DNA of 64,000 nt from Streptomyces fuscichromogenes (GTDB lineage Bacteria; Actinomycetota; Actinomycetes; Streptomycetales; Streptomycetaceae): assembly GCF_014645815.1 (NCBI RefSeq), contig NZ_BMML01000012.1, positions 27,268-91,267 of the forward strand, given 5' to 3'. Under the pieces are notes generated by a model. It did not search any database and was not told the DNA's origin. It saw nothing but the letters and a program-made list of their open reading frames with translations. Shown here piece after piece: positions 1-7,794 of the stretch; the stretch's first letter is position 1; each line of letters opens with the position of its first letter. Both the position numbers and the translations under genes were made by a program.

Positions 1-25
1 CCCCCCTTTGCCGCTCGGGTGTCCG

Positions 26-60
26 GATTGTTGCTGTGATTGTTGACAAAACTGTTGACG
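26..60 (+). promoter_or_regulatory. Three 12-bp-spaced direct repeats before the MFS gene
   Basis: GATTGTTG occurs at 26-33 and again at 38-45. A 6/8 copy (AACTGTTG) follows at 50-57, so the period is 12 bp. The third copy runs into the probable -35 box, which suggests an iterated binding site for a regulator of the transporter. The repeats are seen directly; the function is inferred. Confidence 0.4.
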
Positions 61-84
61 TTTTTGCTCGCCGATCCTTAGCGT
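55..84 (+). promoter_or_regulatory. Probable promoter of the MFS transporter
   Basis: TTGACG (55-60) and TAGCGT (79-84) are separated by 18 bp. This is a good match to the housekeeping sigma pattern of Streptomyces. The transcript would have a leader of about 85 nt before the ATG at 176. TAGCGT recurs as the likely -10 box of two other promoters in this catabolic region. Confidence 0.5.
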
Positions 85-175
85 CTACGCACCACGGGTC
101 AGCTGCACGAGCCGCGTCGACCCCCTCTACCGCTTCCCCTCCAGGGAACGCATCCTGGACGAGAGGAAAACAAAG

Positions 176-1501
176 ATGTCCTCCTCAACCGCCCTGTCCG
201 CTCGCGGCAGCAGACTGGCCCTGCTGGTCATCGGACTGTGCTGGCTGGCCGTGCTCTTCGACGGCCTCGACATGTTCATCTACGGCTCGGTGCTGCCCCA
301 CCTGCTGGAGACCAAGACCTTCGGCATCACCCCGGACAAGGCCGGCGACCTCGGCTCCTACGCCACCTTCGGCATGCTGGTGGGCGCCCTGACCGCGGGC
401 ACGGTCGCGGACCGCATCGGCCGCAAGCAGCTGATGACCGCCTGCGTCACGCTGTTCTCGCTCGCCTCCGCCGTCTGCGCGATCTCCGGCAGCCTCGCGG
501 TCTTCGGCCTCGGCCGCACCCTGGCCGGCGTCGGCCTCGGCGGCCTGCTGCCGACCGCGATCAGCATGGTCTCCGACTACGCCAAGGGCGGCCGGATCGC
601 GATCACCATCGGTGTGCTGATGACCGCCCACCACGCGGGCGGCATCCTCTCCGCCTACGTCGCCAAGTGGCTGGTCGACCCCTACGGCTGGCGCTCCGCG
701 TTCTGGGTCTGCGTCCTTCCGCTGCTCTTCGTCCCGGTCCTGCTGAAGCTGCTGCCCGAGTCGCTGAGCTTCCTGGTCGCCAAGGGCCGCACCGAGGAGG
801 CGACCGCACTGGCCGACCGCTACGAGGTCGAACTGCCGGCCGTCACCGCCAGGAAGACCGCCGCCGACCGCTGGGACGCGCTGCTCGGTCTGTTCCGCGG
901 CGGCGAGTGGCTCCAGACCCTGCTGTACTGGCTGGCCTCCTTCGGCGGTCTGCTGCTGGTCTACGGCGTCGCCACCTGGCTGCCGACCCTGATGCGCACC
1001 GAGGGCTACGAGCTCGCCAACGCCCTGACCTTCGTCGTCGTCTTCAACCTCGGCGGCATCGTGGGCATGCTGGTCGCGGGGCGGGCGGCCGACCGGTTCG
1101 GCGCCCCGCGCATCGCGGCGATCTGGTTCGCCCTCACCGCCGCCGGTGTCTACCTGCTCAGCGCCCACATGCCGATGGGCGTGACCACCCTCGTCGTCTT
1201 CCTCACCGGCGTCTTCCTCAACAGCGCCCAGACGATGATCTACGCGACCGTCTCCATCCGCTCCACCCCGGACAACCGCGCCACCGCCGTCGGCTGGACC
1301 TCCGGCATGGGCCGCTTCGGCGCCGTCTTCGGCCCCTGGCTCGGCGGCCAGCTGCTCGCGTCGGGCAACGGCGACTGGGGCTTCACCGCCTTCGCGCTGG
1401 CCGGTGTCTCCTCGATGGTGTTCATCGGCATCGCCGCCCTGCGCTCGGCCCGGCAGCCGCAGGCCAGCGACGACCAGGAGAAGCTGCTCGCCGCCCACTG
1501 A
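176..1501 (+). CDS. MFS transporter, aromatic acid:H+ symporter type
   Basis: This 441-residue integral membrane protein has about twelve hydrophobic segments. The loop between segments 2 and 3 carries GTVADRIGRKQ (about residues 80-90), the major facilitator signature, and the early segment reads DGLDMFIYGSVLPHLL, which resembles the D-x-D membrane motif of PcaK/BenK-type aromatic acid importers. A second related loop (AGRAADRFGAPR) lies near the middle, as expected for the duplicated fold. It probably brings a carboxylated aromatic or related acid into the cell for the catabolic genes downstream. The ATG at 176 follows a purine-rich stretch (GAGAGGAAAAC). The exact substrate cannot be read from sequence. 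Confidence 0.85.
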   Translation: MSSSTALSARGSRLALLVIGLCWLAVLFDGLDMFIYGSVLPHLLETKTFGITPDKAGDLGSYATFGMLVGALTAGTVADRIGRKQLMTACVTLFSLASAVCAISGSLAVFGLGRTLAGVGLGGLLPTAISMVSDYAKGGRIAITIGVLMTAHHAGGILSAYVAKWLVDPYGWRSAFWVCVLPLLFVPVLLKLLPESLSFLVAKGRTEEATALADRYEVELPAVTARKTAADRWDALLGLFRGGEWLQTLLYWLASFGGLLLVYGVATWLPTLMRTEGYELANALTFVVVFNLGGIVGMLVAGRAADRFGAPRIAAIWFALTAAGVYLLSAHMPMGVTTLVVFLTGVFLNSAQTMIYATVSIRSTPDNRATAVGWTSGMGRFGAVFGPWLGGQLLASGNGDWGFTAFALAGVSSMVFIGIAALRSARQPQASDDQEKLLAAH

Positions 1502-1523
1502 CCGGTTCGCCCCGGACCGGTCC

Positions 1524-1554
1524 GGCGCCGCGCCCCTTCCACGGGCGCGGCGCC
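1524..1554. terminator. Bidirectional hairpin between convergent genes
   Basis: Perfect 12-bp inverted repeat (1524-1535 and 1543-1554) with a 7-nt loop. It sits between the end of the MFS gene and the end of the opposing XRE gene. There is no T-run, which is usual for Streptomyces terminators. Confidence 0.75.
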
Positions 1555-1557
1555 TTC

Positions 1558-2322
1558 CTACTGCTCGCCGGCGGGCTCCGCGTCCAGCCCGGTGCAGGCC
1601 AGCCGCCCCGCCACCTCGGCACACGCCTCCACGCCCCGGGGCGCCGGCACCGCGAGCATCGGGCTGGTGTAGCCGACGGAGTCCTCGGCCGGATAGCTCG
1701 CGGAGAGCACGTCCTGTCCGGCCCGGACCGAGACCTCCCGGGCGTACGGGGTGTGCAGCCGTACCTCGGACCAGGCGGTGCCGCAGGCGGGGGACCAGCG
1801 CAGCCGGACGTCGTAGGCGGCGTCGGTGACGGTGCTCTTGGTCTGCGCGTCCCGGGCGCAGGCCGAGGCGTCCGGCAGCTCGCCCTGGCAGGACCGGCCG
1901 TGACAGCGCGGCGCCCCCGACACCGGCTGGGTGCCCTGCACGCCCCGCCGGTCCGAGACGGTCACGGCGGTGGCGGTCACCCCGGCCACGGTGAGCAGCG
2001 CCAGCGCGGTCAGGGGCAGCCGCCACCACCGCCGCGCCGGCCGCCGCTCCTGGACCGCCTCGGCGGCCGGCGGCCCCTCGGGGACCTCGCACAGCGCCAG
2101 TACGGCCGCGGGGTCGGCGCCCGCCAGCCGGGCCAGGGCCTCCACGGCCGGGCGCGGCGGCCGTTTGTCGCCGGAGAGATAGCGGTGCCAGGCGGACTTG
2201 CTGTACGGGGTGCGGGCGGCCAGCGCCGCCAGGCTCAGTCCCGTACGCTCCTTGAGTTCGCGCAGCCTCGCCGCCGGCGACTCTTCCGACGGGGTGGTAC
2301 TCGCTCCTTCGGGGTGCGGCAT
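1558..2322 (-). CDS. Membrane-anchored XRE-type HTH protein with DUF2690 domain
   Basis: 254 residues. An N-terminal helix-turn-helix of the XRE type spans about residues 18-75 (LSLAALAARTPYSKSAWHRY is the recognition part). A single membrane segment follows at about 105-125 (LPLTALALLTVAGVTATAVTV). The outer part contains a cysteine-rich DUF2690-like region starting at CHGRSCQG. The layout of cytoplasmic DNA-binding domain, one membrane helix and extracytoplasmic Cys domain is common in Streptomyces, and its signal is unknown. The start at 2322 is supported by GAGG 8 nt upstream. It converges on the MFS gene and is probably unrelated to the catabolic genes. Confidence 0.8.
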   Translation of the reverse strand: MPHPEGASTTPSEESPAARLRELKERTGLSLAALAARTPYSKSAWHRYLSGDKRPPRPAVEALARLAGADPAAVLALCEVPEGPPAAEAVQERRPARRWWRLPLTALALLTVAGVTATAVTVSDRRGVQGTQPVSGAPRCHGRSCQGELPDASACARDAQTKSTVTDAAYDVRLRWSPACGTAWSEVRLHTPYAREVSVRAGQDVLSASYPAEDSVGYTSPMLAVPAPRGVEACAEVAGRLACTGLDAEPAGEQ

Positions 2323-2448
2323 GTGGCGTGCCTCGACTTCATTACGCTATGGGCGTTTCGCCCCTGTTGTCGGGATGGCTTCCCATCGGGACCGGGCCCG
2401 CAATCGGCGAACAGGTGTGAAGACGGTGAATCGAGAGGTGCATGTCGA

Positions 2449-2485
2449 AGGCCTGTTCGGGAACGCGGGGCTCCCGAACAGGCCT
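2449..2485 (-). terminator. Terminator of the SH3-domain gene
   Basis: Perfect 14-bp inverted repeat (2449-2462 with 2472-2485) and a 9-nt loop, beginning 33 nt after the stop codon of the minus-strand SH3 gene. It could also block read-through toward the XRE gene downstream of it. Confidence 0.75.
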
Positions 2486-2517
2486 CTGGGGTCAGGGCGT
2501 ACGGCGGTGCGGGCCCG

Positions 2518-2940
2518 TCAGCACCACGGGACGGCGTGGCCGACCCGGACGTAGTGGGCGGAGACGTACCCCCTGTGGTGCGGGAGCCGGTACCAGGTGT
2601 GGGTGCCGCGCACCGAACCGCCGTACGTCCTGCAGGTCAGCGGGACGAGGCGGTTGCTGTGGCGGTGGCTCACCACGCGGTAGCGGGTGCCCGGGCCGGA
2701 GCGGACGTTGAGCCCGACCCGGTGGGTGGTCACGCGGCCCACGGTCCGGTACGTGTAGTGCCGGTGGTGGGGATGGTGGGCGGCCGGCGCGGGCAGGGTG
2801 GTGTAGTTGTAGTACTGCACGATTCCCTGGGGCGCGGGGACCGGGGTGGCGGCGCTCGCGGTGGCGGCCCCGGCCGTGGGCAGGAACGCGAACACCGCGA
2901 CCGTGGCCAGCAGGCCGTTCTTCAGGATCCGACGGGACAT
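2518..2940 (-). CDS. Secreted SH3-domain protein
   Basis: 140 residues from the ATG at 2940; a longer in-frame start at 2985 is unlikely because the signal peptide begins at 2940. Residues 1-31 are a typical signal peptide (MSRRILKN, hydrophobic core, AxA-type end ATASAA). After a His-rich stretch comes a bacterial SH3 domain from about residue 70 (RVGLNVRSGPGTRYRVV), ending in a conserved-looking Trp-Cys. Such small secreted SH3 proteins are common in Streptomyces and probably bind cell wall peptides. GAGG-like purines (GGAAACCTCC on the top strand) lie just upstream. It has its own terminator and appears monocistronic. Confidence 0.75.
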   Translation of the reverse strand: MSRRILKNGLLATVAVFAFLPTAGAATASAATPVPAPQGIVQYYNYTTLPAPAAHHPHHRHYTYRTVGRVTTHRVGLNVRSGPGTRYRVVSHRHSNRLVPLTCRTYGGSVRGTHTWYRLPHHRGYVSAHYVRVGHAVPWC

Positions 2941-3030
2941 GGAAACCTCCGTGCTGTCGTGCCGGTGACCACGAAGGGTGATCACGAGTCGGAGCGTTTC
3001 CGGGCCGGGCCGTCACCATGTCGTCCCCGC

Positions 3031-3063
3031 GTGCCCTGGGACGGCTGGGACGTCCCAGGGCAC
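3031..3063 (-). terminator. Terminator of the cupin gene
   Basis: Perfect 13-bp inverted repeat (3031-3043 and 3051-3063) with a 7-nt loop, beginning 7 nt after the stop codon of the minus-strand cupin gene. Confidence 0.75.
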
Positions 3064-3069
3064 ACGGGC

Positions 3070-3474
3070 TCAGCCCATCTGGTCCTCGGCCGACAGGTGC
3101 TCGACCGTCTTCCCGGTGGCCGTGAAGGTCCGCGTGACGTACCCCGACGAGTACACCCACAGGATCCGCAGCGGCGTGTCGCCGACGTTGCGGAACAGGT
3201 GGGGGACGGGGGACGGGACGTACGTGGTGTCGAACCGCTCCAGCCGGGTCACCTCGCCGTCCACCCACACCTCCGCCTCGCCCTCCAGGACGGTGACGTG
3301 CTCGTCGCAGTTGTGCGAGTGCAGCGGCGCCCCCGAGCCCACCGGGTAGACGCTCATGCCGCTGGTGATGAGGTTCTCCCCGCCCGCCGACGGCGTGGTG
3401 ACGAGCGGTGTCGTCACGACCGCGCCGCCGCGGTCCAGCAGGGGCACGGACGCGGCCTTGATGATCGTGGTCAT
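3070..3474 (-). CDS. Small cupin-domain protein
   Basis: 134 residues, a single cupin barrel. Motif 1 reads PLHSHNCDEHVTVLEGEAEV at about residues 50-69, giving His-x-His and a downstream Glu or His as metal ligands. Motif 2 (YVPSPVPHLFRN) supplies the last His. The protein has no signal peptide and is probably a cytoplasmic metal-binding enzyme or binding protein. It is divergent from the carboxymuconolactone decarboxylase-like gene, with the shared promoter region carrying a LysR-type dyad. I chose ATG 3474 (MTTII) over an upstream in-frame ATG at 3510 because GAGAGGAA lies just before it. Substrate is unknown; a role in the same catabolic regulon is inferred from position only. Confidence 0.7.
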   Translation of the reverse strand: MTTIIKAASVPLLDRGGAVVTTPLVTTPSAGGENLITSGMSVYPVGSGAPLHSHNCDEHVTVLEGEAEVWVDGEVTRLERFDTTYVPSPVPHLFRNVGDTPLRILWVYSSGYVTRTFTATGKTVEHLSAEDQMG

Positions 3475-3557
3475 CCGGGGGGTTCCTCTCCAGTACGACG
3501 TACCTGACACGCGGACCGACGGTAGGCCGCGGGCGCGCGAACGGGTGCCCCCTGGCG

Positions 3558-3574
3558 TGCAGTTTTACCTTGCG
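3558..3574 (+). promoter_or_regulatory. LysR-type dyad, site A (TGCAG-N7-TTGCG)
   Basis: A 17-bp site in the divergent cupin/CMD promoter. Its right arm is part of CTTGCGCTCCGGGA (3569-3582), a 14-mer found identically at 14544-14557. The TTGCG arm ends 88 nt before the start codon, exactly as in site B. The left arm matches the consensus CGCAA at three of five bases. Confidence 0.45.
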
Positions 3575-3607
3575 CTCCGGGAGGTGTGAGGGCCCGCGAA
3601 GCGGCTG

Positions 3608-3613
3608 TAGCGT
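3608..3613 (+). promoter_or_regulatory. Likely -10 box (TAGCGT) of the CMD-like gene
   Basis: TAGCGT lies 34 bp after the end of dyad A. The promoter of the amidohydrolase operon has the same hexamer at the same distance from dyad B. No good -35 is visible, so the promoter is probably activator-dependent. Confidence 0.4.
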
Positions 3614-3661
3614 CACCTCGCAATCCACGGCCGCCGGAGAGACAAGGCAGGTACCGGCCCC

Positions 3662-4255
3662 ATGAGGCTCCCCGTACTCAGCGAAGACGACATGGACCCG
3701 CGCCAGCAGGAGCTGGCCGCCCGGATCGCGGGCCGCCGCGGCGCCGTCCGCGGCCCGTTCCGGGTCTGGCTGCACAGTCCGGAGATGTGCGAGCGCGCGG
3801 AGTCCCTCGGCGCCTTCGCCCGCTTCGACTGCAGCCTTCCCGAGCACCTGCGCGAACTGACCCTGCTGATGGCCGCCCGCAACTGGGACGCCCAGTACTC
3901 CTGGAACGCCCACGTCCGCCAGGCCGTCGAGGCCGGCGTCCCGGAGTCCGCCGTGCAGGCCATCGCCGAGAAGCGCGAGGCGGTCTTCGAGGCGGAGGCC
4001 GACCAGGCCTTCTACCAGTTCTGCCGGGAGGTCCTGGAGGAGCACTTCGTCTGCGACGAGACCTTCGCCCGCGCCCTGGCGCACTTCGGCCCCAAGGGGC
4101 TGGTCGACACGATCGGCGCGCTCGGCAACTTCACCATGCTCGGCATGTGCCTCAACACCTTCCAGGTGGACCTCCAGGCCGACCGTGAGCCGCCGTTCCC
4201 GGACGTCCGCGGCTATGGCCGGATCGCCCCGGACGAGGCGCAGAGCAGGGCTTGA
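3662..4255 (+). CDS. Carboxymuconolactone decarboxylase family protein
   Basis: 197 residues, all-helical AhpD/CMD-type fold. The family region is about residues 50-140 and includes LRELTLLMAARNWDAQYSWNAHV, close to the CMD signature in which a Glu/Trp/His set is conserved. No redox CxxC pair is present, so it is not an AhpD-type disulfide reductase. Proteins of this length occur beside ring-cleavage pathways and may act as decarboxylase or isomerase on a ring-cleavage product. It lies alone between the divergent cupin gene and the LysR gene, 111 nt before the latter. Specific activity is not assignable. Confidence 0.75.
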   Translation: MRLPVLSEDDMDPRQQELAARIAGRRGAVRGPFRVWLHSPEMCERAESLGAFARFDCSLPEHLRELTLLMAARNWDAQYSWNAHVRQAVEAGVPESAVQAIAEKREAVFEAEADQAFYQFCREVLEEHFVCDETFARALAHFGPKGLVDTIGALGNFTMLGMCLNTFQVDLQADREPPFPDVRGYGRIAPDEAQSRA

Positions 4256-4293
4256 CCATGAGAAACGCGGCGGATCTTTTAAGCAGGTAGCCG

Positions 4294-4322
4294 TTGACAG
4301 GATTGCCGACATTCGATTTGTG
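4294..4322 (+). promoter_or_regulatory. Possible promoter of the LysR gene
   Basis: A consensus -35 TTGACA occupies 4294-4299. About 17 bp downstream is a weak -10 (TTTGTG or ATTTGT). The stretch 4275-4322 is clearly less GC-rich than its surroundings. Confidence 0.3.
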
Positions 4323-4366
4323 TGGGTGACCAGCGCGGGCGAGCCGCACGCGCGTTCGGAGGAAAA

Positions 4367-5278
4367 ATGGATCGCTTGCTCCTCATGCACAGCTTCGTGA
4401 CCGTCGCCCAGGTCGGCAGTTTCAGCGGAGCCGCCAAGAAGCTCGGCTCCTCCGGCTCGCTCGTGTCCCGGCACGTGGCGGAGCTGGAGCGGCAGATCGG
4501 CGTACGCCTGGTCAACCGCACCGCCCGCTCCGTGAGCCTCACCGAGCCGGGCCAGCGGTACGCCGAGTTCGCCGCCCGCATTCTCGACGAGATCGAGGCC
4601 GAGGACGCCGGCATCGCCCAGCTCCACGACCGGCCCGAGGGCACCCTCAGCGTCATCTGTCCCAAGTGGATAGGCAGCCTCGACCTAGGGGACGCCATCG
4701 CCGCGTTCTCGGCGACCCATCCGAAGATCCAGGTCCGGTTCGAGCTCGGCGGGATGTCCGACCGTACCTACGACTTCCTGGACAGCGGATTCGACGTCGC
4801 CTTCCACACCCGGGACCTCAGGGACTCCAGCGTCCGGCTGAAGAAGATCGCCTCACTGCCGTTCGTGCTGTGCGCCTCCGCCGAGTACATCGAGCGGTGC
4901 GGCACCCTCGCCCACCCGAACGACCTCGCCGCCCACGACTGCCTGGTCCACCTCAACGACCCGGTCTGGCGGATCGGCCACGGGCACGCCAGCACCCTGC
5001 ACAAGATCCGCAACATCGCGTTCTCGTCCAACTCCTACATCGCCCTGCAGAAGGCGGCGGTGCACGGCCGCGGCATCGCCCTGCTGCCCCAGCGCCCGGT
5101 CTACGACGACCTCGTCTCCGGCGCCCTCCAGGTGCTGCTGCCCGGCCTCGCCGTACCCGACCGCCCGCTCTACGCGATCTACGGCCCCGGACAGGACACC
5201 CCGCGCAAGATCAGCGTCTTCCTGGACTTCCTCGCCGGGTGGTTCGCGCAGAACCCGATTCCCGCGATCCGGTCGTAG
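4367..5278 (+). CDS. LysR-family transcriptional regulator
   Basis: 303 residues. The N-terminal winged HTH (about residues 1-60) contains FVTVAQVGSFSGAAKKLGSSG and a typical LysR second helix (SRHVAELERQIGVRLVNRTA). Residues about 90-295 are a periplasmic-binding-protein-like effector domain. I chose ATG 4367 because GGAGGA lies 5-10 nt upstream; an in-frame upstream GTG lacks this. It is the only LysR gene in the window and stands directly before the dioxygenase operon. It is the best candidate to bind the CGCAA-N7-TTGCG dyads found at four promoters here. Effector unknown; likely a pathway intermediate. Confidence 0.85.
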   Translation: MDRLLLMHSFVTVAQVGSFSGAAKKLGSSGSLVSRHVAELERQIGVRLVNRTARSVSLTEPGQRYAEFAARILDEIEAEDAGIAQLHDRPEGTLSVICPKWIGSLDLGDAIAAFSATHPKIQVRFELGGMSDRTYDFLDSGFDVAFHTRDLRDSSVRLKKIASLPFVLCASAEYIERCGTLAHPNDLAAHDCLVHLNDPVWRIGHGHASTLHKIRNIAFSSNSYIALQKAAVHGRGIALLPQRPVYDDLVSGALQVLLPGLAVPDRPLYAIYGPGQDTPRKISVFLDFLAGWFAQNPIPAIRS

Positions 5279-5309
5279 GCCGGGCGGCCCGCGGCCGAGT
5301 GGCCCAGGC

Positions 5310-5326
5310 CGCAAGAAACGCTTGCG
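5310..5326 (+). promoter_or_regulatory. LysR-type dyad, site C (CGCAA-N7-TTGCG)
   Basis: Perfect arms CGCAA (5310-5314) and TTGCG (5322-5326), 7 bp apart, in the 127-nt gap between the LysR gene and the dioxygenase operon. The right arm ends 80 nt before the start codon at 5406. Confidence 0.55.
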
Positions 5327-5355
5327 CATTCCGTAGAGCTCAGGCCATTGAGCCC

Positions 5356-5383
5356 CTCGCGAGCCGAAACCTACGCTCGCGAG
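5356..5383 (+). promoter_or_regulatory. Paired CTCGCGAG palindromes 20 bp apart
   Basis: The palindromic octamer CTCGCGAG occurs at 5356-5363 and 5376-5383, centre to centre 20 bp, i.e. about two helical turns. It sits between LysR dyad C and the first gene of the operon. It could be a site for a second regulator or overlap the promoter core. Confidence 0.35.
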
Positions 5384-5405
5384 GCGACCCGGAAACGAGG
5401 AATCC

Positions 5406-6326
5406 ATGGGAATCCAGAGAATCGAATCGGTCACCTACGCCATCGACGACCTCGGCGTCTGTGTCCGGTTCTTCGACGACTTCGGGCTGTCGCTGGTGGA
5501 ACGGTCCGACGAGCACGCGGTGTTCGTGACCCGGACCGCCCAGACCCTGCACCTCGACACCGTGCCGTCGCCGTCGCTGCCGGCCCCCGTCGAGGACGGG
5601 CCGACGCTGCGCGAGGTCGTCTGGGGCGTCGACACCCCCCAGGAGCTGGAGCGCCTGGTGACGGCGGCGGGCCGGGACCGCGAGGTCCGGGAGAGCGCCG
5701 ACGGCGTCCACCACACCGTCGACGAGACCGGCTTCGGCGTCGGGCTGACCATGGCCCGCCCCGCACCGGCCCCGGTGGCCCCCCGCCCGGCCAACACCCT
5801 CGGCAGCGTCACCCGCTGGAACACCGCCCTGGAACCGATCACCCGGGTCCGGCCGCTGCGCATGTGCCATGTCGCCCTGAACATCCCCAAGGAGGGCCGC
5901 GAGGCGGCCGTCGGCTTCTACACCGACCGGCTCGGGTTCCGCCCGACCGACGTGGTCGAGCCGATGGGCGTCTTCATGCAGGCCCCCGGCGACGACGACC
6001 AGCACACCATGCTGCTGTGCCACCGCCCCGACAAGGCGGGCGTCAACCACATCGCCTACGAGGTACCCGGTTTCGACGACGTCATCGAAGGCGGCAACCA
6101 CATGATCGAGCACGGCTGGCGGGAGGCCCGCAGGCTCGGCCGGCACACCATCGGCTCCAACGTCTTCCGCTTCCTGCACGCCCCGTGCGGCGGCCGCGTC
6201 GAGTACGCCGCCGACATGGACCGGGCCGACGAGAAGTACGGCACCCGGGTCCACGAGACGACCCCGCCGCACCACATCTGGGCCCTGCGCACCAACCGCG
6301 ACCAGGAAGCCCCCACCGCGTCCTGA
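5406..6326 (+). CDS. Two-domain extradiol (VOC) ring-cleavage dioxygenase
   Basis: 306 residues with two vicinal-oxygen-chelate modules, about residues 3-120 and 150-285, the length and layout of type I extradiol dioxygenases (BphC/catechol 2,3-dioxygenase class). In the second module the iron triad is intact: His155 (MCHVAL), His215 (VNHIAYEV) and Glu266 (GRVEYAAD). It therefore probably binds Fe(II) and opens a dihydroxylated ring or analogous substrate in the cytoplasm. ATG 5406 follows GAGGAATCC. It is the first gene of a tight operon reaching 11204, starting 19 nt before the aldehyde dehydrogenase gene that would process a semialdehyde product. The specific ring substrate is not evident. 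Confidence 0.8.
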   Translation: MGIQRIESVTYAIDDLGVCVRFFDDFGLSLVERSDEHAVFVTRTAQTLHLDTVPSPSLPAPVEDGPTLREVVWGVDTPQELERLVTAAGRDREVRESADGVHHTVDETGFGVGLTMARPAPAPVAPRPANTLGSVTRWNTALEPITRVRPLRMCHVALNIPKEGREAAVGFYTDRLGFRPTDVVEPMGVFMQAPGDDDQHTMLLCHRPDKAGVNHIAYEVPGFDDVIEGGNHMIEHGWREARRLGRHTIGSNVFRFLHAPCGGRVEYAADMDRADEKYGTRVHETTPPHHIWALRTNRDQEAPTAS

Positions 6327-6345
6327 CCCTGAGAGGGCACCCTTC

Positions 6346-7794
6346 ATGACCACCGACCACGGCTATCCCGCCGTCCGCATGTACATAGCGGGCGAGTGGT
6401 GCCAGGGCGGCTCCGGACGGACCGCCCCCGTCGTCAACCCCGCCACCGAGGAGACGATCGGCGAGGTCCCGCTCGCCACCCCGGCCGACCTCGACCGCGC
6501 GCTCGAAGCCGCCGAGCACGGGTTCCGGGTGTGGCGCGCGACCTCCGTGGCGAAGCGCAGCGCGATCCTGGACCGGGCCGCCGACCTGATCTCCGAACGC
6601 GCCGCCGGCATCGGCCGCGTGATGACCCTGGAGCAGGGCAAGACGCTCGCCGAGTCGACGGGCGAGGCCAGGCGTACCGCCGACACCCTGCGCTGGCACA
6701 CCGAGGACGCCCGCCGCGCGTACGGCCGTATCATCCCGTCCGCGCCCGGCACGGTGCTCACCGTCCGCCGCGAACCCATCGGCCCGGTGGCCGCCTTCGT
6801 GCCCTGGAACTTTCCGGTCGGCGGCCCCAACCGCAAGATCTCCTCGGCCCTCTCCGCGGGCTGCTCCATCGTCATCAAGGCCTCCGAGGAGACCCCGGCG
6901 ACGGCCGCCGCCCTGGTGGAGTGCTACGCGGACGCGGGACTGCCGGCCGGAGTGCTCAACCTCGTCTTCGGCGAGCCCGCGGAGGTCTCCGCCCACCTCA
7001 TCGCCTCCCCGGTCACCCGCATGATCGCCTTCACCGGCTCGGTGCCCGTCGGCAAGCTCCTCGCCGCCGAGACCGGCAAGGTCATGAAGCCCTCCCTGAT
7101 GGAGCTGGGCGGCCACGCCCCGGTCATCGTCTGCGCCGACGCCGACCCCGGACAGGCCGCCCGCCGAGCCGCCCAGGCCAAGTTCTTCAACGCCGGCCAG
7201 GTGTGCACCTCGCCCAGCCGCTTCCTGGTCCACGAGAGCCTCGTCGAGGACTTCACCGCCGAGTTCGTGAAGGCCGCCGAGGCCGTCGTCGTCGGCGACG
7301 GACTGGTCCAGGGCACCACCATGGGCCCGCTCTCGAACGAGCGCCGGCTGCGGTCGGCCGAACGGCTGACGGCGGACGCGGTCGGCAGGGGAGCCACCGT
7401 CCTCACCGGCGGCGAACGGCTCGACCGGCCCGGCTACTTCTTCGCGCCGACCGTGCTCACCGACGTGCCGGCGGACGCCGACCTGATGTCCGAAGAACCG
7501 TTCGGGCCGCTCGCGCCCATCGTGCCCTTCAGCGATCTCGACGACGCCCTGGCCACCGCCAACTCGCTGCCCTACGGCCTGGCCGCCTACGGCTTCACCA
7601 GGTCGGCCGCCACCGCCGAGAAGCTCTCGGACGCGCTGGAGGCGGGCATCCTCTCGCTCAACCACTGCGGCGGCTCGGTGCACGAGGCGCCCTCCGGCGG
7701 GGTCAAGGACAGCGGGTACGGCCGGGAGGGCGGGCCGGAGGCGCTGGACGCCTACCTGGTCACCAAGCGTGTCTCCCACCTGCTGACGCCATGA
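6346..7794 (+). CDS. NAD(P)-dependent aldehyde dehydrogenase
   Basis: 482 residues, standard length for the family. The Rossmann part contains PWNFPVGGP and the glycine motif FTGSVPVG. The catalytic general base is in MELGGHAPVI and the nucleophilic Cys in FFNAGQVCTSPSR (about residue 288). The C-terminal DSGYGREGG motif is also present. It most resembles succinate-semialdehyde or hydroxymuconic-semialdehyde dehydrogenases. Placed between an extradiol dioxygenase and a FAH-family enzyme, it likely oxidises a ring-fission semialdehyde, as HpaE does in homoprotocatechuate breakdown. Its stop overlaps the start of the next gene (ATGA), so translation is probably coupled. Confidence 0.85.
   Translation: MTTDHGYPAVRMYIAGEWCQGGSGRTAPVVNPATEETIGEVPLATPADLDRALEAAEHGFRVWRATSVAKRSAILDRAADLISERAAGIGRVMTLEQGKTLAESTGEARRTADTLRWHTEDARRAYGRIIPSAPGTVLTVRREPIGPVAAFVPWNFPVGGPNRKISSALSAGCSIVIKASEETPATAAALVECYADAGLPAGVLNLVFGEPAEVSAHLIASPVTRMIAFTGSVPVGKLLAAETGKVMKPSLMELGGHAPVIVCADADPGQAARRAAQAKFFNAGQVCTSPSRFLVHESLVEDFTAEFVKAAEAVVVGDGLVQGTTMGPLSNERRLRSAERLTADAVGRGATVLTGGERLDRPGYFFAPTVLTDVPADADLMSEEPFGPLAPIVPFSDLDDALATANSLPYGLAAYGFTRSAATAEKLSDALEAGILSLNHCGGSVHEAPSGGVKDSGYGREGGPEALDAYLVTKRVSHLLTP

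Noticed and set aside
185..2092. Long open frame on the minus strand opposite the MFS gene, and many similar frames (for example 238-3507 plus, 2492-4627 minus)
   Set aside because: They are antisense or out-of-frame shadows caused by high GC. Their products are low-complexity Arg/Pro/Gly/Ala strings without domains, and the real genes overlap them completely.
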